NCBI RefSeq assembly: GCF_029846715.1
Contig: NZ_JARVWW010000007.1
Coordinates: forward strand, 213,118-277,117
Reading direction: 5' to 3'
From: Bradyrhizobium nivariense
GTDB taxonomy: Bacteria; Pseudomonadota; Alphaproteobacteria; Rhizobiales; Xanthobacteraceae
Length of the DNA stretch: 64,000 nucleotides
Numbering within the stretch: the stretch's first letter is position 1; each line of letters starts with the position of its first letter. Of the stretch, positions 8,261-17,506 are shown in pieces. The position numbers and the translations under genes were made by a program. Below the pieces are notes generated by a model. The model was given only the letters and a program-made list of their open reading frames with translations. It did not search any database and was not told where the DNA came from.

Positions 8261-9241
8261 TTGGCTACGCGATTCAAGATCGGCACACGCAAGAGCGCGA
8301 TGGCGCTGGCACAGACGGAAGAGATTGCGCGCCGCCTGACCGCCGCCATGCCCGATCTCGACGTCGAGATCGTCAAGTTCGACACCACGGGCGATCTCGA
8401 CCAGACCAGCAAGCTGTTGCCCCATGGCGGCAAAGGCGGTGCCTTCGTGGCGCAGATCCGCGCCGCCGTGCTGTCGGGCGAACTCCAGGCGGCGATGCAT
8501 TCGCTCAAGGACATGCCCGGCAACGAAGACACGCCGGGCCTCGTGATCGGTGCGACGCTTTCGCGCGATCCTCCCAATGACGCGCTGGTGCTGCGTGACG
8601 GCGTGACGCTGGACGCGTTGCGCCAGTCCCGCGGCAAGGGTTTTAAAGTCGGCACCAACGCCGTGCGCCGTGCCGCCTATGCGCGGCGGTTGTTTCCTGA
8701 GATTGAGGTTATCCACTTCCGCGGCGCCGCGGACACGCGCGTGCGAAAACTCGACAATGGCGAGAAGCAGCGCCTGCCGGATGGCGGCGCGGTGGGACCT
8801 GCGGATGCGCTGATCATGGCGGGGTCCGGCCTCGACCGCGTCGGCCTTTCGCAGCGCATCGCCTACGAATTTCCCGCGACGGAGATGTTGCCGGCGGCGG
8901 GCCAGGGCATCGTCGCGGTCGAGTGCGCCGTGCAGGACTGGCAGACAAGGCAAATCCTCGCATCGATCGACGATCCCGCCGCACACGCCTCTGCCGATGC
9001 CGAGCGCGAGGTGCTGTGGGTGCTGAACGGCCATTGCAATTCGCCGATCGCGGGCTTTTCGACCATCGCAGGCGATCAGATGTCACTGACCGCGTCCGTG
9101 CTCGATCTCTCCGGAAACACCATCATCGAGGCTTCGCGAGTGGGTCCCGCCAACCGCCCCCGCGAACTCGGCCGTGCGGTAGGGCTGGATCTGTTGGCCA
9201 AGGGCGCCGCGGAAATCATCGAGCGTAGCCGGCCGCGCTAA
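8261..9241 (+). CDS. Divergent hydroxymethylbilane synthase (porphobilinogen deaminase) paralog
   Basis: HemC polymerises four porphobilinogen units to hydroxymethylbilane in tetrapyrrole synthesis. The 326-residue product aligns along the whole family: KIGTRKSAMALAQ at the N-terminus, the catalytic Asp in HSLKDMP (D84), and the dipyrromethane-binding Cys in NGHCNSPI (C259). It differs from the usual sequence: TSLRR-type residues are replaced by TNAVRRAA, and HFRGAADTRVRKLDNG replaces the standard RGNVxTRLxKL. The TTG start is chosen because the ATG at 8225 abuts GGAGG with no spacer, whereas AAGGGA precedes 8261 and MATRFKIG fits the family. It is convergent with hemE. It may be a functional second HemC or a specialised paralog; a standard hemC would lie outside the window. 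Confidence 0.8.
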   Translation: MATRFKIGTRKSAMALAQTEEIARRLTAAMPDLDVEIVKFDTTGDLDQTSKLLPHGGKGGAFVAQIRAAVLSGELQAAMHSLKDMPGNEDTPGLVIGATLSRDPPNDALVLRDGVTLDALRQSRGKGFKVGTNAVRRAAYARRLFPEIEVIHFRGAADTRVRKLDNGEKQRLPDGGAVGPADALIMAGSGLDRVGLSQRIAYEFPATEMLPAAGQGIVAVECAVQDWQTRQILASIDDPAAHASADAEREVLWVLNGHCNSPIAGFSTIAGDQMSLTASVLDLSGNTIIEASRVGPANRPRELGRAVGLDLLAKGAAEIIERSRPR

Positions 9242-9423
9242 GCTCTTACCGAAATTATCATGGGGGCGATGATGGTATCATGCGCCTGTTTTGCCCGACG
9301 GGTCAAACGGCCTCGTGGCGGGCGCTCGAGCCATGCCAGCCTAACTTTTTCAATGACTTGTCTACTGTGCATGGGGTTGTTTTCGCGTTTTTTGTTTTTC
9401 CGCTCCCCCAGGCGCAAAATAAA

Positions 9424-10793
<1,370 letters not shown>

Positions 10794-10965
10794 CGGTGCG
10801 GAGCGCCGGATTCCGATAGGTTTGCTAATGCCTTGTTAGCAATGCGCTGATCCCGGCATCCGTACGACTACGGGAAACCGGGGACATCACCGCATATTCC
10901 TGCGGGCGTTTCAGAGTTCAATAACAGAAGCAGCAGAGTTTCCGGTCATCGGAGAATTCTGCCGC

Positions 10966-12870
10966 ATGAGTGCTGTGACCCAAAGAGCCGGATGGAGCCG
11001 CCTGCCGCTGCGGGCGGCTGCGTTCGTCGTGCTGACCTGCGTGACCATCCTCGGCGTCAGCGGCTGGCGCGAATGGGCGGCACGCGACGCGGTGCTCAAG
11101 GGTGCCGAAACCGAGATGGCGAACGTTGCGCGCTCGCTGACGCAGCATGCCGAGGACAGCCTCGATCTCTTGGATTCAGGCGTCGTCGGCGTCGTCAGCC
11201 GGCTGGAGATGGACGGCACCGAGCCGGCCACGATCGCCAAGCTCAGAAACCTGCTGGAGGCGCGCAAGACGGCGATGGAGCGCGTGCACAGCCTCGCCAT
11301 CATCGACGACCACGGCAACTGGTTGACCTCGCCCGGAACGATCAGCTCGACGTTCAACGACGACGCGTTTTTCCGCTATCACCAGCTCTCCCCGAAACGA
11401 GAGCCCCATGTCGGCCGTCCCGTGAAGAGCCTGCTGGATGGCGAATGGGTCGTCACCTTGTCGCGGCGCTTCAACAAGCTGGACGGCAGCTTCGGCGGCG
11501 TGGTGCTCGCGACCATCAGCGCCAACTATCTCTCGCACTTCTACGAACAGTTCGAGATCGGACGCAACAGCTCGGTGGCGCTCGTGCACGGCGACGGCAT
11601 GATCATCGCGCGCAACCCCAGCAACGACAAGTTCGTCGGGCGTAGCGTCGCCGACACGCCGCTGCTTCGCGACCCGAGCCTGCAGCGGCCGGGAGGCGCC
11701 TATCATTTCAAGTCCCCGTTGGACGGCGCCGAACGCGTCAGCTTCTTCAAGCGCAGCAGCCGTTACCCTCTCATGTTGCTTGCCACCGTCGACAAGGCGG
11801 AGCTGCTCGCGCCTTGGCGCGCGGACGCGATCTCCCGGATGCTCTACGTGCTCGCGCTGGTCGTTCTGATCGCAGTCATCGGAGCCGTGCTGGTGCGGCA
11901 GTTGCAGCGGGGCCAGCGCATGGCCGCCGCGCTGGTCGAGAAGGAAGCGCATTTCCGACTGCTTGCCGAAGGCTCCAGCGACATGGTGACCCGTATCGGG
12001 CTCGACGAGCGGCTGCGCTATGTCTCGCCGTCGTCGATTCGCGTCGTCGGCTGGCGCGCCAATCAACTGATCGGAACGCCTGCGCTCGCCGGCATTCACG
12101 CGGACGACCGGCCGCAGGTCCAGGCTCTCGTTGATGCCATGAAACGCGGCGAGAAGGAGGAGGCGCGCGTCACCTATCGCAACGCGCACCGGCAGAATGC
12201 CGAAGTCTGGCTCGAATCGACCATGCGGGTGACCCGCAAGGACAATGGCCGCGTCGACGGCGTGGTCGCGATCTCGCGCGACATCACCGAGCAGAAGATG
12301 CTGGAGACCAGGCTCGAAACGCTCGCGATCGAGGACAGTCTCACCGGGCTCGCCAATCGCCGCCGCTTCGACGAACGACTGAAGGAGGAATGGGCGCGTG
12401 CCTATCGCGACCGCTCCAGTCTCTCTTTGCTGATGATCGACGTCGACCACTTCAAGTCCTACAACGACGAATACGGCCATCCCGCGGGCGATGCCTGCCT
12501 CCGGCTGGTGGCGCAGATCATCGCCGCCGAGATGCAGCGTTCCGGCGATCTGGCGGCGCGCTACGGCGGCGAGGAGTTCGCCGTGCTGTTGCCGAACACG
12601 GACGCCGCGGGCTGCGCCCGGATCGGCGACCGGATTCGACGGGCGATCCGCGATGCGGGCCTCGTCCACACCAGCAACCATGCGTCCGGCTGCGTCACCG
12701 CTTCGCTCGGCGGTGCAGCCTGCCGGCCGGCGCTGGAGCGCACGGCCGGCGTGACCTCGCTCGTCGAGGCCGCCGACCAGGCGCTCTATGCCGCGAAGGA
12801 GGCCGGGCGCAACCGGCTGATGATGTCGGGCGAGGTGACCAACCTCCTGCGCAGGGCGTCCGGTCAGTAA
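10966..12870 (+). CDS. Membrane diguanylate cyclase with periplasmic sensor, PAS and GGDEF domains
   Basis: The 634-residue product would make cyclic di-GMP. A first membrane helix (about 14-34) and a second (about 291-310) enclose a periplasmic region that looks like a double-Cache sensor. A PAS domain with PAC end (AISRDITEQKMLE) follows, then a GGDEF domain. The active site reads GGEEF at 534-538, and the inhibitory site RxxD is present as RSGD at 525-528, exactly five residues upstream, so product inhibition is expected. No EAL domain is present. GGAGA precedes the ATG. It stands alone in its orientation. Confidence 0.93.
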   Translation: MSAVTQRAGWSRLPLRAAAFVVLTCVTILGVSGWREWAARDAVLKGAETEMANVARSLTQHAEDSLDLLDSGVVGVVSRLEMDGTEPATIAKLRNLLEARKTAMERVHSLAIIDDHGNWLTSPGTISSTFNDDAFFRYHQLSPKREPHVGRPVKSLLDGEWVVTLSRRFNKLDGSFGGVVLATISANYLSHFYEQFEIGRNSSVALVHGDGMIIARNPSNDKFVGRSVADTPLLRDPSLQRPGGAYHFKSPLDGAERVSFFKRSSRYPLMLLATVDKAELLAPWRADAISRMLYVLALVVLIAVIGAVLVRQLQRGQRMAAALVEKEAHFRLLAEGSSDMVTRIGLDERLRYVSPSSIRVVGWRANQLIGTPALAGIHADDRPQVQALVDAMKRGEKEEARVTYRNAHRQNAEVWLESTMRVTRKDNGRVDGVVAISRDITEQKMLETRLETLAIEDSLTGLANRRRFDERLKEEWARAYRDRSSLSLLMIDVDHFKSYNDEYGHPAGDACLRLVAQIIAAEMQRSGDLAARYGGEEFAVLLPNTDAAGCARIGDRIRRAIRDAGLVHTSNHASGCVTASLGGAACRPALERTAGVTSLVEAADQALYAAKEAGRNRLMMSGEVTNLLRRASGQ

Positions 12871-12876
12871 CGCCGC

Positions 12877-13095
12877 TCAATAATGCGGCGGGCGCTCATT
12901 GGCCGCCCCCGGCGCATTCGCCTCGGCCTCCTGCAGCCGCTCGCCGAGCTCTGCGATCTTCCGCGTCAGCGCGTCGATCTGCTTCCACTGCGCGGTGATG
13001 GTCTGGTTCAGCGTCTCGATCGCGTCGTCCTGATAGGCGAGGCGCGTTTCCAACGTGTCGATGCGCTCGCCGAGCGTCTTGATCTCATTCGTCAC
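12877..13095 (-). CDS. slyX: SlyX family protein
   Basis: The 72-residue product has the two-part SlyX pattern: a coiled-coil N-terminus with heptads (IDTLETRLAYQDDAIETLN) and a C-terminal PPHY ending. The function of SlyX is not established. The GTG at 13095 is chosen because it gives the usual family length; it overlaps the end of trhO by 11 bases, so the two are translationally coupled. Confidence 0.88.
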   Translation of the reverse strand: MTNEIKTLGERIDTLETRLAYQDDAIETLNQTITAQWKQIDALTRKIAELGERLQEAEANAPGAANERPPHY

Positions 13096-13897
13096 GTGCC
13101 GTGTCCTTGTCCCGTTCGCGCAATCCAAATTCTCGCAAGCCAAGTTCTTGTAGACCAAGTTCTTGCAAACCATGGCCGAGCGCGACGCGCTCGTCGAACA
13201 CGAAGCATTCGCCGCGCCAGCGGCTCTGCGCCTCCGGCACCTCTTCCAGATATTTGAGAATGCCGCCCTTGAGGTGATAGACCTCGGCAAAGCCGCGGGC
13301 GAGCAGGTGCGCGCTCGCCTTCTCGCAGCGGATGCCGCCTGTGCAGAACATCGCGATCCTGCGATGCTTTGCCGGGTCGAGTTCAATTGCGGCAAAATCC
13401 TTGAACTGGCCAAAGCTCTTGATGCCGGGGTCGAGCGCGCCGTCGAACGTCCCCATCGCCACCTCGAAGGCGTTTCTGGTGTCGAGCACCAGCGTGTCGG
13501 GGGCCGCGATCAGCGCGTTCCATTCGGCCGCATCGACATAGGTGCCGACCTGCCGGGTCGGATCGGCGGCTTCGTCGCCGAGCGTGACGATCTCCTTCTT
13601 CAGCCGCACCTTGAGCCGGCCGAATGGCATCGCCTTGGCGGTCGAGAACTTCAATTCGAGATTGTTCAACCTGCCGCCGAACATGTCGCCGTGCGCGAGC
13701 TCATGAGTGAGAGCGTCGATCGCCTCGCCCGCGCCCGCGACCGTGCCGTTGATGCCCTCCTGCGCGAGCAGCACGCTGCCCTTCAGCGCCAGGCCGGCGC
13801 AGAATGCGCGCAGCGGCTCGCGCAGTTCGCGGTAATCGGGCAGGGCCGCGAATTGGTAGAAGGCGGCGACTCGGGTGAGCGAATTCTTGTCCGGCAT
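13085..13897 (-). CDS. trhO: tRNA uridine(34) hydroxylase, rhodanese-like
   Basis: TrhO (YceA) makes 5-hydroxyuridine at the wobble position of certain tRNAs with oxygen. The 270-residue product has the N-terminal ferredoxin-like domain (AFYQFAALPDYRELREPL) and a C-terminal rhodanese domain with the active-site loop FCTGGIRCEKA. The end is unusual: after the normal terminus come four five-residue repeats of the type LQELG/LREFG, encoded by a 15-base tandem repeat at about 13111-13168, followed by a charged tail. slyX overlaps the 3' end. Confidence 0.93.
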   Translation of the reverse strand: MPDKNSLTRVAAFYQFAALPDYRELREPLRAFCAGLALKGSVLLAQEGINGTVAGAGEAIDALTHELAHGDMFGGRLNNLELKFSTAKAMPFGRLKVRLKKEIVTLGDEAADPTRQVGTYVDAAEWNALIAAPDTLVLDTRNAFEVAMGTFDGALDPGIKSFGQFKDFAAIELDPAKHRRIAMFCTGGIRCEKASAHLLARGFAEVYHLKGGILKYLEEVPEAQSRWRGECFVFDERVALGHGLQELGLQELGLREFGLRERDKDTARDE

Positions 13898-14096
13898 GGC
13901 GCTCGTTTAGCAGGCGGCCGGCGCCCAGAAAACCCGCATGGTTTCGGGCAGCAAAAACTCTATACGCCCAGCGGATGGCTGCCATTTCCCTGGTATGCCA
14001 GCATTGCCCCGGCGGACCGGAATGTGTCATGTAGGCCCGGTTTTTCCGACCCCGGCGCGCCATCCGCGCGAGACGCCCAACGAGAGCAAGAATTCG

Positions 14097-15683
14097 ATGA
14101 GAAACTTCCATTTCCCCGGCAGGTCCACGGTCCACGCCACCAACGCGATGGTGGCGACCTCGCATCCGCAGGCGTCGCTCGCCGCGATCGAGGTGCTGCG
14201 CGAGGGCGGCACGGCGGTGGACGCGGCAGTCGCCGGCTCAGCCATTCTCGGCGTGATCGAGCCGCAATCGACCGGCATCGGCGGCGACTGCTTTGCGCTG
14301 ATCCAGCCGCGCGGCGAGGGCAGGATCATCGCCTATAACGGCTCCGGGCGGGCGCCGAAAGCTGCCAACGCCGACTGGTATCTCGAACGCAAGATCAACT
14401 CCGTGCCGCTGACCTCGGCGCATGCGGTCTCGATCCCCGGCGTGATCGACGCCTTTGCAACCGTCTTGCGCGATCACGGCAAGTTCGGCTTCGACCGGCT
14501 GCTCCAGCCCGCAATCAAGGCGGCCGAAGAGGGCTATGTCGTTGCCCCCCGCATCGCCTTCGACTGGAAGAACCAGTTCGAGAAGCTGAAGGGCGGCACC
14601 AACACCGAGCGTTACCTGCTGCCGCACGGCAAGCCGCCGGTGGCCGGCGACGTCATCCGCCAGGCCGAGCTCGGCAAGACGCTGCGGGCGATCGCCAAGG
14701 ACGGCCGCGACGCCTTCTACAAGGGCCCGATCGCGGAAGACATGGTGGAGACCCTGCGCGGAATCGGCGGCCTGCACACGCTCGACGATTTCGCCGCGCA
14801 TACCACCGAGACGACGACGCCGATCGGCGCGATGTACAAGGGCTACGACGTCTGGCAGTGCCCGCCGAACGGACCCGGCCTCACCATGCTGCTGATGTTG
14901 AACATCCTGTCGCGGTTCGACCTGACGAAATACGCGCCGCTTAGCATCGAGCGTTTCCACCTCGAAGCGGAGGCCGCGCGCATCGCCTACATGCATCGCG
15001 AGCTGCATGTCGCCGACCCTGATCATATGCAGGTCGAGGTCTCGAAGATTCTCGCCAAGGAATTCTGCAACGAGCACATCGACAAGATCCGCATGGACGG
15101 CATGCTCGACCTGCCGAACGTCGCGCCGCCGATGAATCCCTCGACCATCTACATCACGGTCGTGGACAAGGACCGCAACGTCTGCTCCTTCATCAACTCG
15201 ATCGCGCATTCGTTCGGCTCGGCCATCGTCTCCAACAAGACCGGCGTCCTGCTCCAGAACCGTGCCGGCGGCTTCCGCATCCAGCCCGGCCACCCGAATT
15301 GCATCGCCGGCGGCAAGCGCCCGCTGCATACGATCATGCCGAGCCTGCTCACCAAGGGCGGCCGGTCCGTGATGCCGTTCGCCGTGATGGGCGGACAGTA
15401 TCAGCCGGTCGGCCAGACCCATCTGGTGACCAACATCCTCGATTATGGCTGCGACGTGCAGGAGGCGATCGACATGCCGCGCGGCCTGCACTACGAGGGC
15501 AAATACCAGCTCGAGGACAGCGTGCCGGCCGATATCGTCGAAGGCCTGAAGAAGCTCGGCCACAAGACCACCAGCGTGGTCGGTCCGCTCGGCGGCGCCC
15601 AGGCGATCTGGATCGACTGGGACAAGGGCACGCTCACCGGCGGTTCCGATCCGCGCAAGGACGGTTGCGCGCTGGGCTATTGA
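14097..15683 (+). CDS. ggt: Gamma-glutamyltransferase family protein
   Basis: The 528-residue product is an Ntn-hydrolase proenzyme that cleaves and transfers gamma-glutamyl groups or hydrolyses related amides. The predicted autocleavage nucleophile is Thr350 in PSTIYITVVDKD, which aligns with the catalytic Thr of E. coli Ggt. The downstream VLLQNRAGGF and GGKRPLHTIMP match the family. No signal peptide is seen after the ATG at 14097, so unlike E. coli Ggt it may be cytoplasmic, as in several rhizobial homologs. Upstream in-frame starts have no ribosome site and would add unrelated sequence. A hairpin terminator follows at 15748. Confidence 0.9.
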   Translation: MRNFHFPGRSTVHATNAMVATSHPQASLAAIEVLREGGTAVDAAVAGSAILGVIEPQSTGIGGDCFALIQPRGEGRIIAYNGSGRAPKAANADWYLERKINSVPLTSAHAVSIPGVIDAFATVLRDHGKFGFDRLLQPAIKAAEEGYVVAPRIAFDWKNQFEKLKGGTNTERYLLPHGKPPVAGDVIRQAELGKTLRAIAKDGRDAFYKGPIAEDMVETLRGIGGLHTLDDFAAHTTETTTPIGAMYKGYDVWQCPPNGPGLTMLLMLNILSRFDLTKYAPLSIERFHLEAEAARIAYMHRELHVADPDHMQVEVSKILAKEFCNEHIDKIRMDGMLDLPNVAPPMNPSTIYITVVDKDRNVCSFINSIAHSFGSAIVSNKTGVLLQNRAGGFRIQPGHPNCIAGGKRPLHTIMPSLLTKGGRSVMPFAVMGGQYQPVGQTHLVTNILDYGCDVQEAIDMPRGLHYEGKYQLEDSVPADIVEGLKKLGHKTTSVVGPLGGAQAIWIDWDKGTLTGGSDPRKDGCALGY

Positions 15684-15747
15684 TCTTGGCCATTGATCTT
15701 GGCGCGGGACGAAGTTCCGCTCACAAGATCAGGAAAAGTTGACGAAG

Positions 15748-15780
15748 GGGCGACGCGGCAATTGCTGCGTCGCCCTTTCC
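15748..15780 (+). terminator. Terminator hairpin after the gamma-glutamyltransferase gene
   Basis: A 9 bp stem (GGGCGACGC / GCGTCGCCC) encloses a further palindromic core (GCAATTGC) and is followed by TTTCC. The T-tract is short, so efficiency is uncertain. Confidence 0.65.
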
Positions 15781-15868
15781 GTTCGGAACGGAGCTCATTG
15801 CCCCAAGTTGACGGCGGTGAGCGGTGCAGGCGTGCGCTGCTTTGTTTTGAAGTGGCGGAGGCCGTCCC

Positions 15869-16483
15869 ATGTCCGACAATTCAAGTTCCCGATCATCCGG
15901 ATTCGATCGGCGCGCCTTCATGGCGGGCGCCGCAGGCACGGCGCTTGTTCCAATGACAGCGCGTGCGGCCGCGCAGGATGCAAGAGCGCCCGGTGCACAG
16001 GATCCGGCGCTTCCCGTCGATGTCACGCTACGCGTCAACGGCAAGGACAAGCGCCTGCACATCGACGCCCGCACGACGGTGCTTGACGCGCTGCGTGAAC
16101 ATCTCAAGCTCACCGGCAGCAAAAAGGGCTGCGACCACGGCCAGTGCGGTGCCTGCACGGTACTGATCGACGATCGGCGCGTGGTGTCGTGCCTGACGCT
16201 CGCGCTCGCGGCCGAAGGGCTGGAGATCACGACGATCGAGGGCCTTGCCACCGACGATCACCTACATCCGATGCAGCAGGCCTTTGTCGATAACGACGCG
16301 TTTCAATGCGGCTATTGTACGCCGGGCCAGATCATGTCCGCCGTGGCCTGCGTCAAGGAGGGGCATGCGGGCAGCGAGGCCGACATCCGCGAATATATGA
16401 GCGGCAACATCTGCCGCTGCGCCGCCTATCCCAACATCGTCGCCGCCGTGAAGCAGGCCGCGCCCGAGATCATGAAAGGTTAG
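15869..16483 (+). CDS. paoA: Aldehyde oxidoreductase iron-sulfur subunit, Tat-exported (PaoA type)
   Basis: This is the electron-transfer subunit of a periplasmic molybdenum aldehyde dehydrogenase. The 204-residue product begins with a twin-arginine signal (FDRRAFMAGAAG), so the folded complex should be exported. Two [2Fe-2S] clusters are bound by CDHGQCGAC plus a later Cys (plant-type, about residues 91-111) and by CGYCTPG with CRCAAY (helical domain). The order 2Fe-2S, FAD, molybdenum subunit matches E. coli paoABC (yagTSR), with only 4 bases to the next gene. Confidence 0.93.
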   Translation: MSDNSSSRSSGFDRRAFMAGAAGTALVPMTARAAAQDARAPGAQDPALPVDVTLRVNGKDKRLHIDARTTVLDALREHLKLTGSKKGCDHGQCGACTVLIDDRRVVSCLTLALAAEGLEITTIEGLATDDHLHPMQQAFVDNDAFQCGYCTPGQIMSAVACVKEGHAGSEADIREYMSGNICRCAAYPNIVAAVKQAAPEIMKG

Positions 16484-16487
16484 GCGC

Positions 16488-17504
16488 ATGCGACCGTTTT
16501 CGTATCAAAAGGCAACAGACCCTGACATGGCCGTGCAGGCGCTCAGCACTGCCGCGGCTGCAAACAATCCGCTGACGCAGGCTACGGCGCAGCCGCTTGC
16601 GGGCGGCACCACGCTGATCGACCTGATGAAGCTGGACGTGATGCGGCCCACCGCGATCGTCGATATCAATCCGCTTGCGCGCGGCTGGTCGGCGATCGAG
16701 CCGGGCAGTGACGGCTTGCGGCTCGGCGCGCTCGCGAGGATGTCCGACGTGGCCGTGCACGCCGAGATCCAGCGCAACTATCCGGTGATCGCGAATTCCC
16801 TGAGGCTCGCCGCCAGCGCCCAGCTGCGCAACATGGCGACGCTCGGCGGCAACGTGATGCAGCGAACGCGTTGCAGCTATTTCCGCGATGTCTCCTATGA
16901 GAATTGCAACAAGCGCAATCCTGGCTCGGGCTGTGCCGCAATGGATGGCGTCAATCGCATGCATGCGGTGCTCGGCACGTCCGATCAGTGCATCGCAGCC
17001 TATCCCGGCGATTTTGCCCAGGCGCTGATCGCGCTGGATGCAGTGGTCGAGATCACCGGCAGGACCGGCGCGCGCAACATGTCGTTCGCAGACTTGCACA
17101 AGGCACCCGGCAGGACGCCCGACATCGAGACCACGCTTCGGCCGGGTGAGCTGATCTCCGCCTTCTCCATCCCCGGCCGCTGGCCGCGCTCGGTGTATCT
17201 CAAGGCACGCGACCGTCAGTCCTACGAGTTCGCGCTGTCGTCGGCTGCGGTCGCGCTCGACGTGCAGGATGGCACGATCAGGGACGCGCGTGTCGCGCTC
17301 GGCGGTGTCGCCACCGTGCCGTGGCGGGCGCGCGAGGCGGAGGCGCTGCTGAAGGGACAGAAATTCGATGACGGTCTGGCGCAGCGTGTGGCCGATGCCG
17401 CCTTCGCCGACGCCAAAGGCCGCCAGCACAACGGCTTCAAGATCGCGCTCGGCAAGCGCGTGGTGGCGCGCGCGCTCCAGCAAGCCGTAACGATGGAGAT
17501 TTGA
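16488..17504 (+). CDS. paoB: Aldehyde oxidoreductase FAD-binding subunit (PaoB type)
   Basis: The 338-residue product is the flavin subunit of the xanthine oxidase family. The FAD-binding segment AGGTTLIDLMK is followed by AASAQLRNMATLGGNVMQ. An insertion with four Cys residues (RTRCSYF, ENCNK, SGCAA, DQCIA) is typical of PaoB/HcrB-type subunits that carry an extra [4Fe-4S] cluster. It has no signal of its own and would be carried out with PaoA. The molybdenum subunit gene begins 2 bases after its stop codon. Confidence 0.93.
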   Translation: MRPFSYQKATDPDMAVQALSTAAAANNPLTQATAQPLAGGTTLIDLMKLDVMRPTAIVDINPLARGWSAIEPGSDGLRLGALARMSDVAVHAEIQRNYPVIANSLRLAASAQLRNMATLGGNVMQRTRCSYFRDVSYENCNKRNPGSGCAAMDGVNRMHAVLGTSDQCIAAYPGDFAQALIALDAVVEITGRTGARNMSFADLHKAPGRTPDIETTLRPGELISAFSIPGRWPRSVYLKARDRQSYEFALSSAAVALDVQDGTIRDARVALGGVATVPWRAREAEALLKGQKFDDGLAQRVADAAFADAKGRQHNGFKIALGKRVVARALQQAVTMEI

Positions 17505-17506
17505 TC

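Noticed and set aside
6541..8658. 705-residue open frame on the minus strand opposite the GMC oxidoreductase and HemC-like genes
   Set aside because: It runs antisense to two clear genes, has no recognisable domain and no ribosome site. Long antisense frames are expected at this GC content.
14238..15563. 441-residue minus-strand open frame opposite the gamma-glutamyltransferase gene
   Set aside because: It is a high-GC shadow with no start signal or domain.
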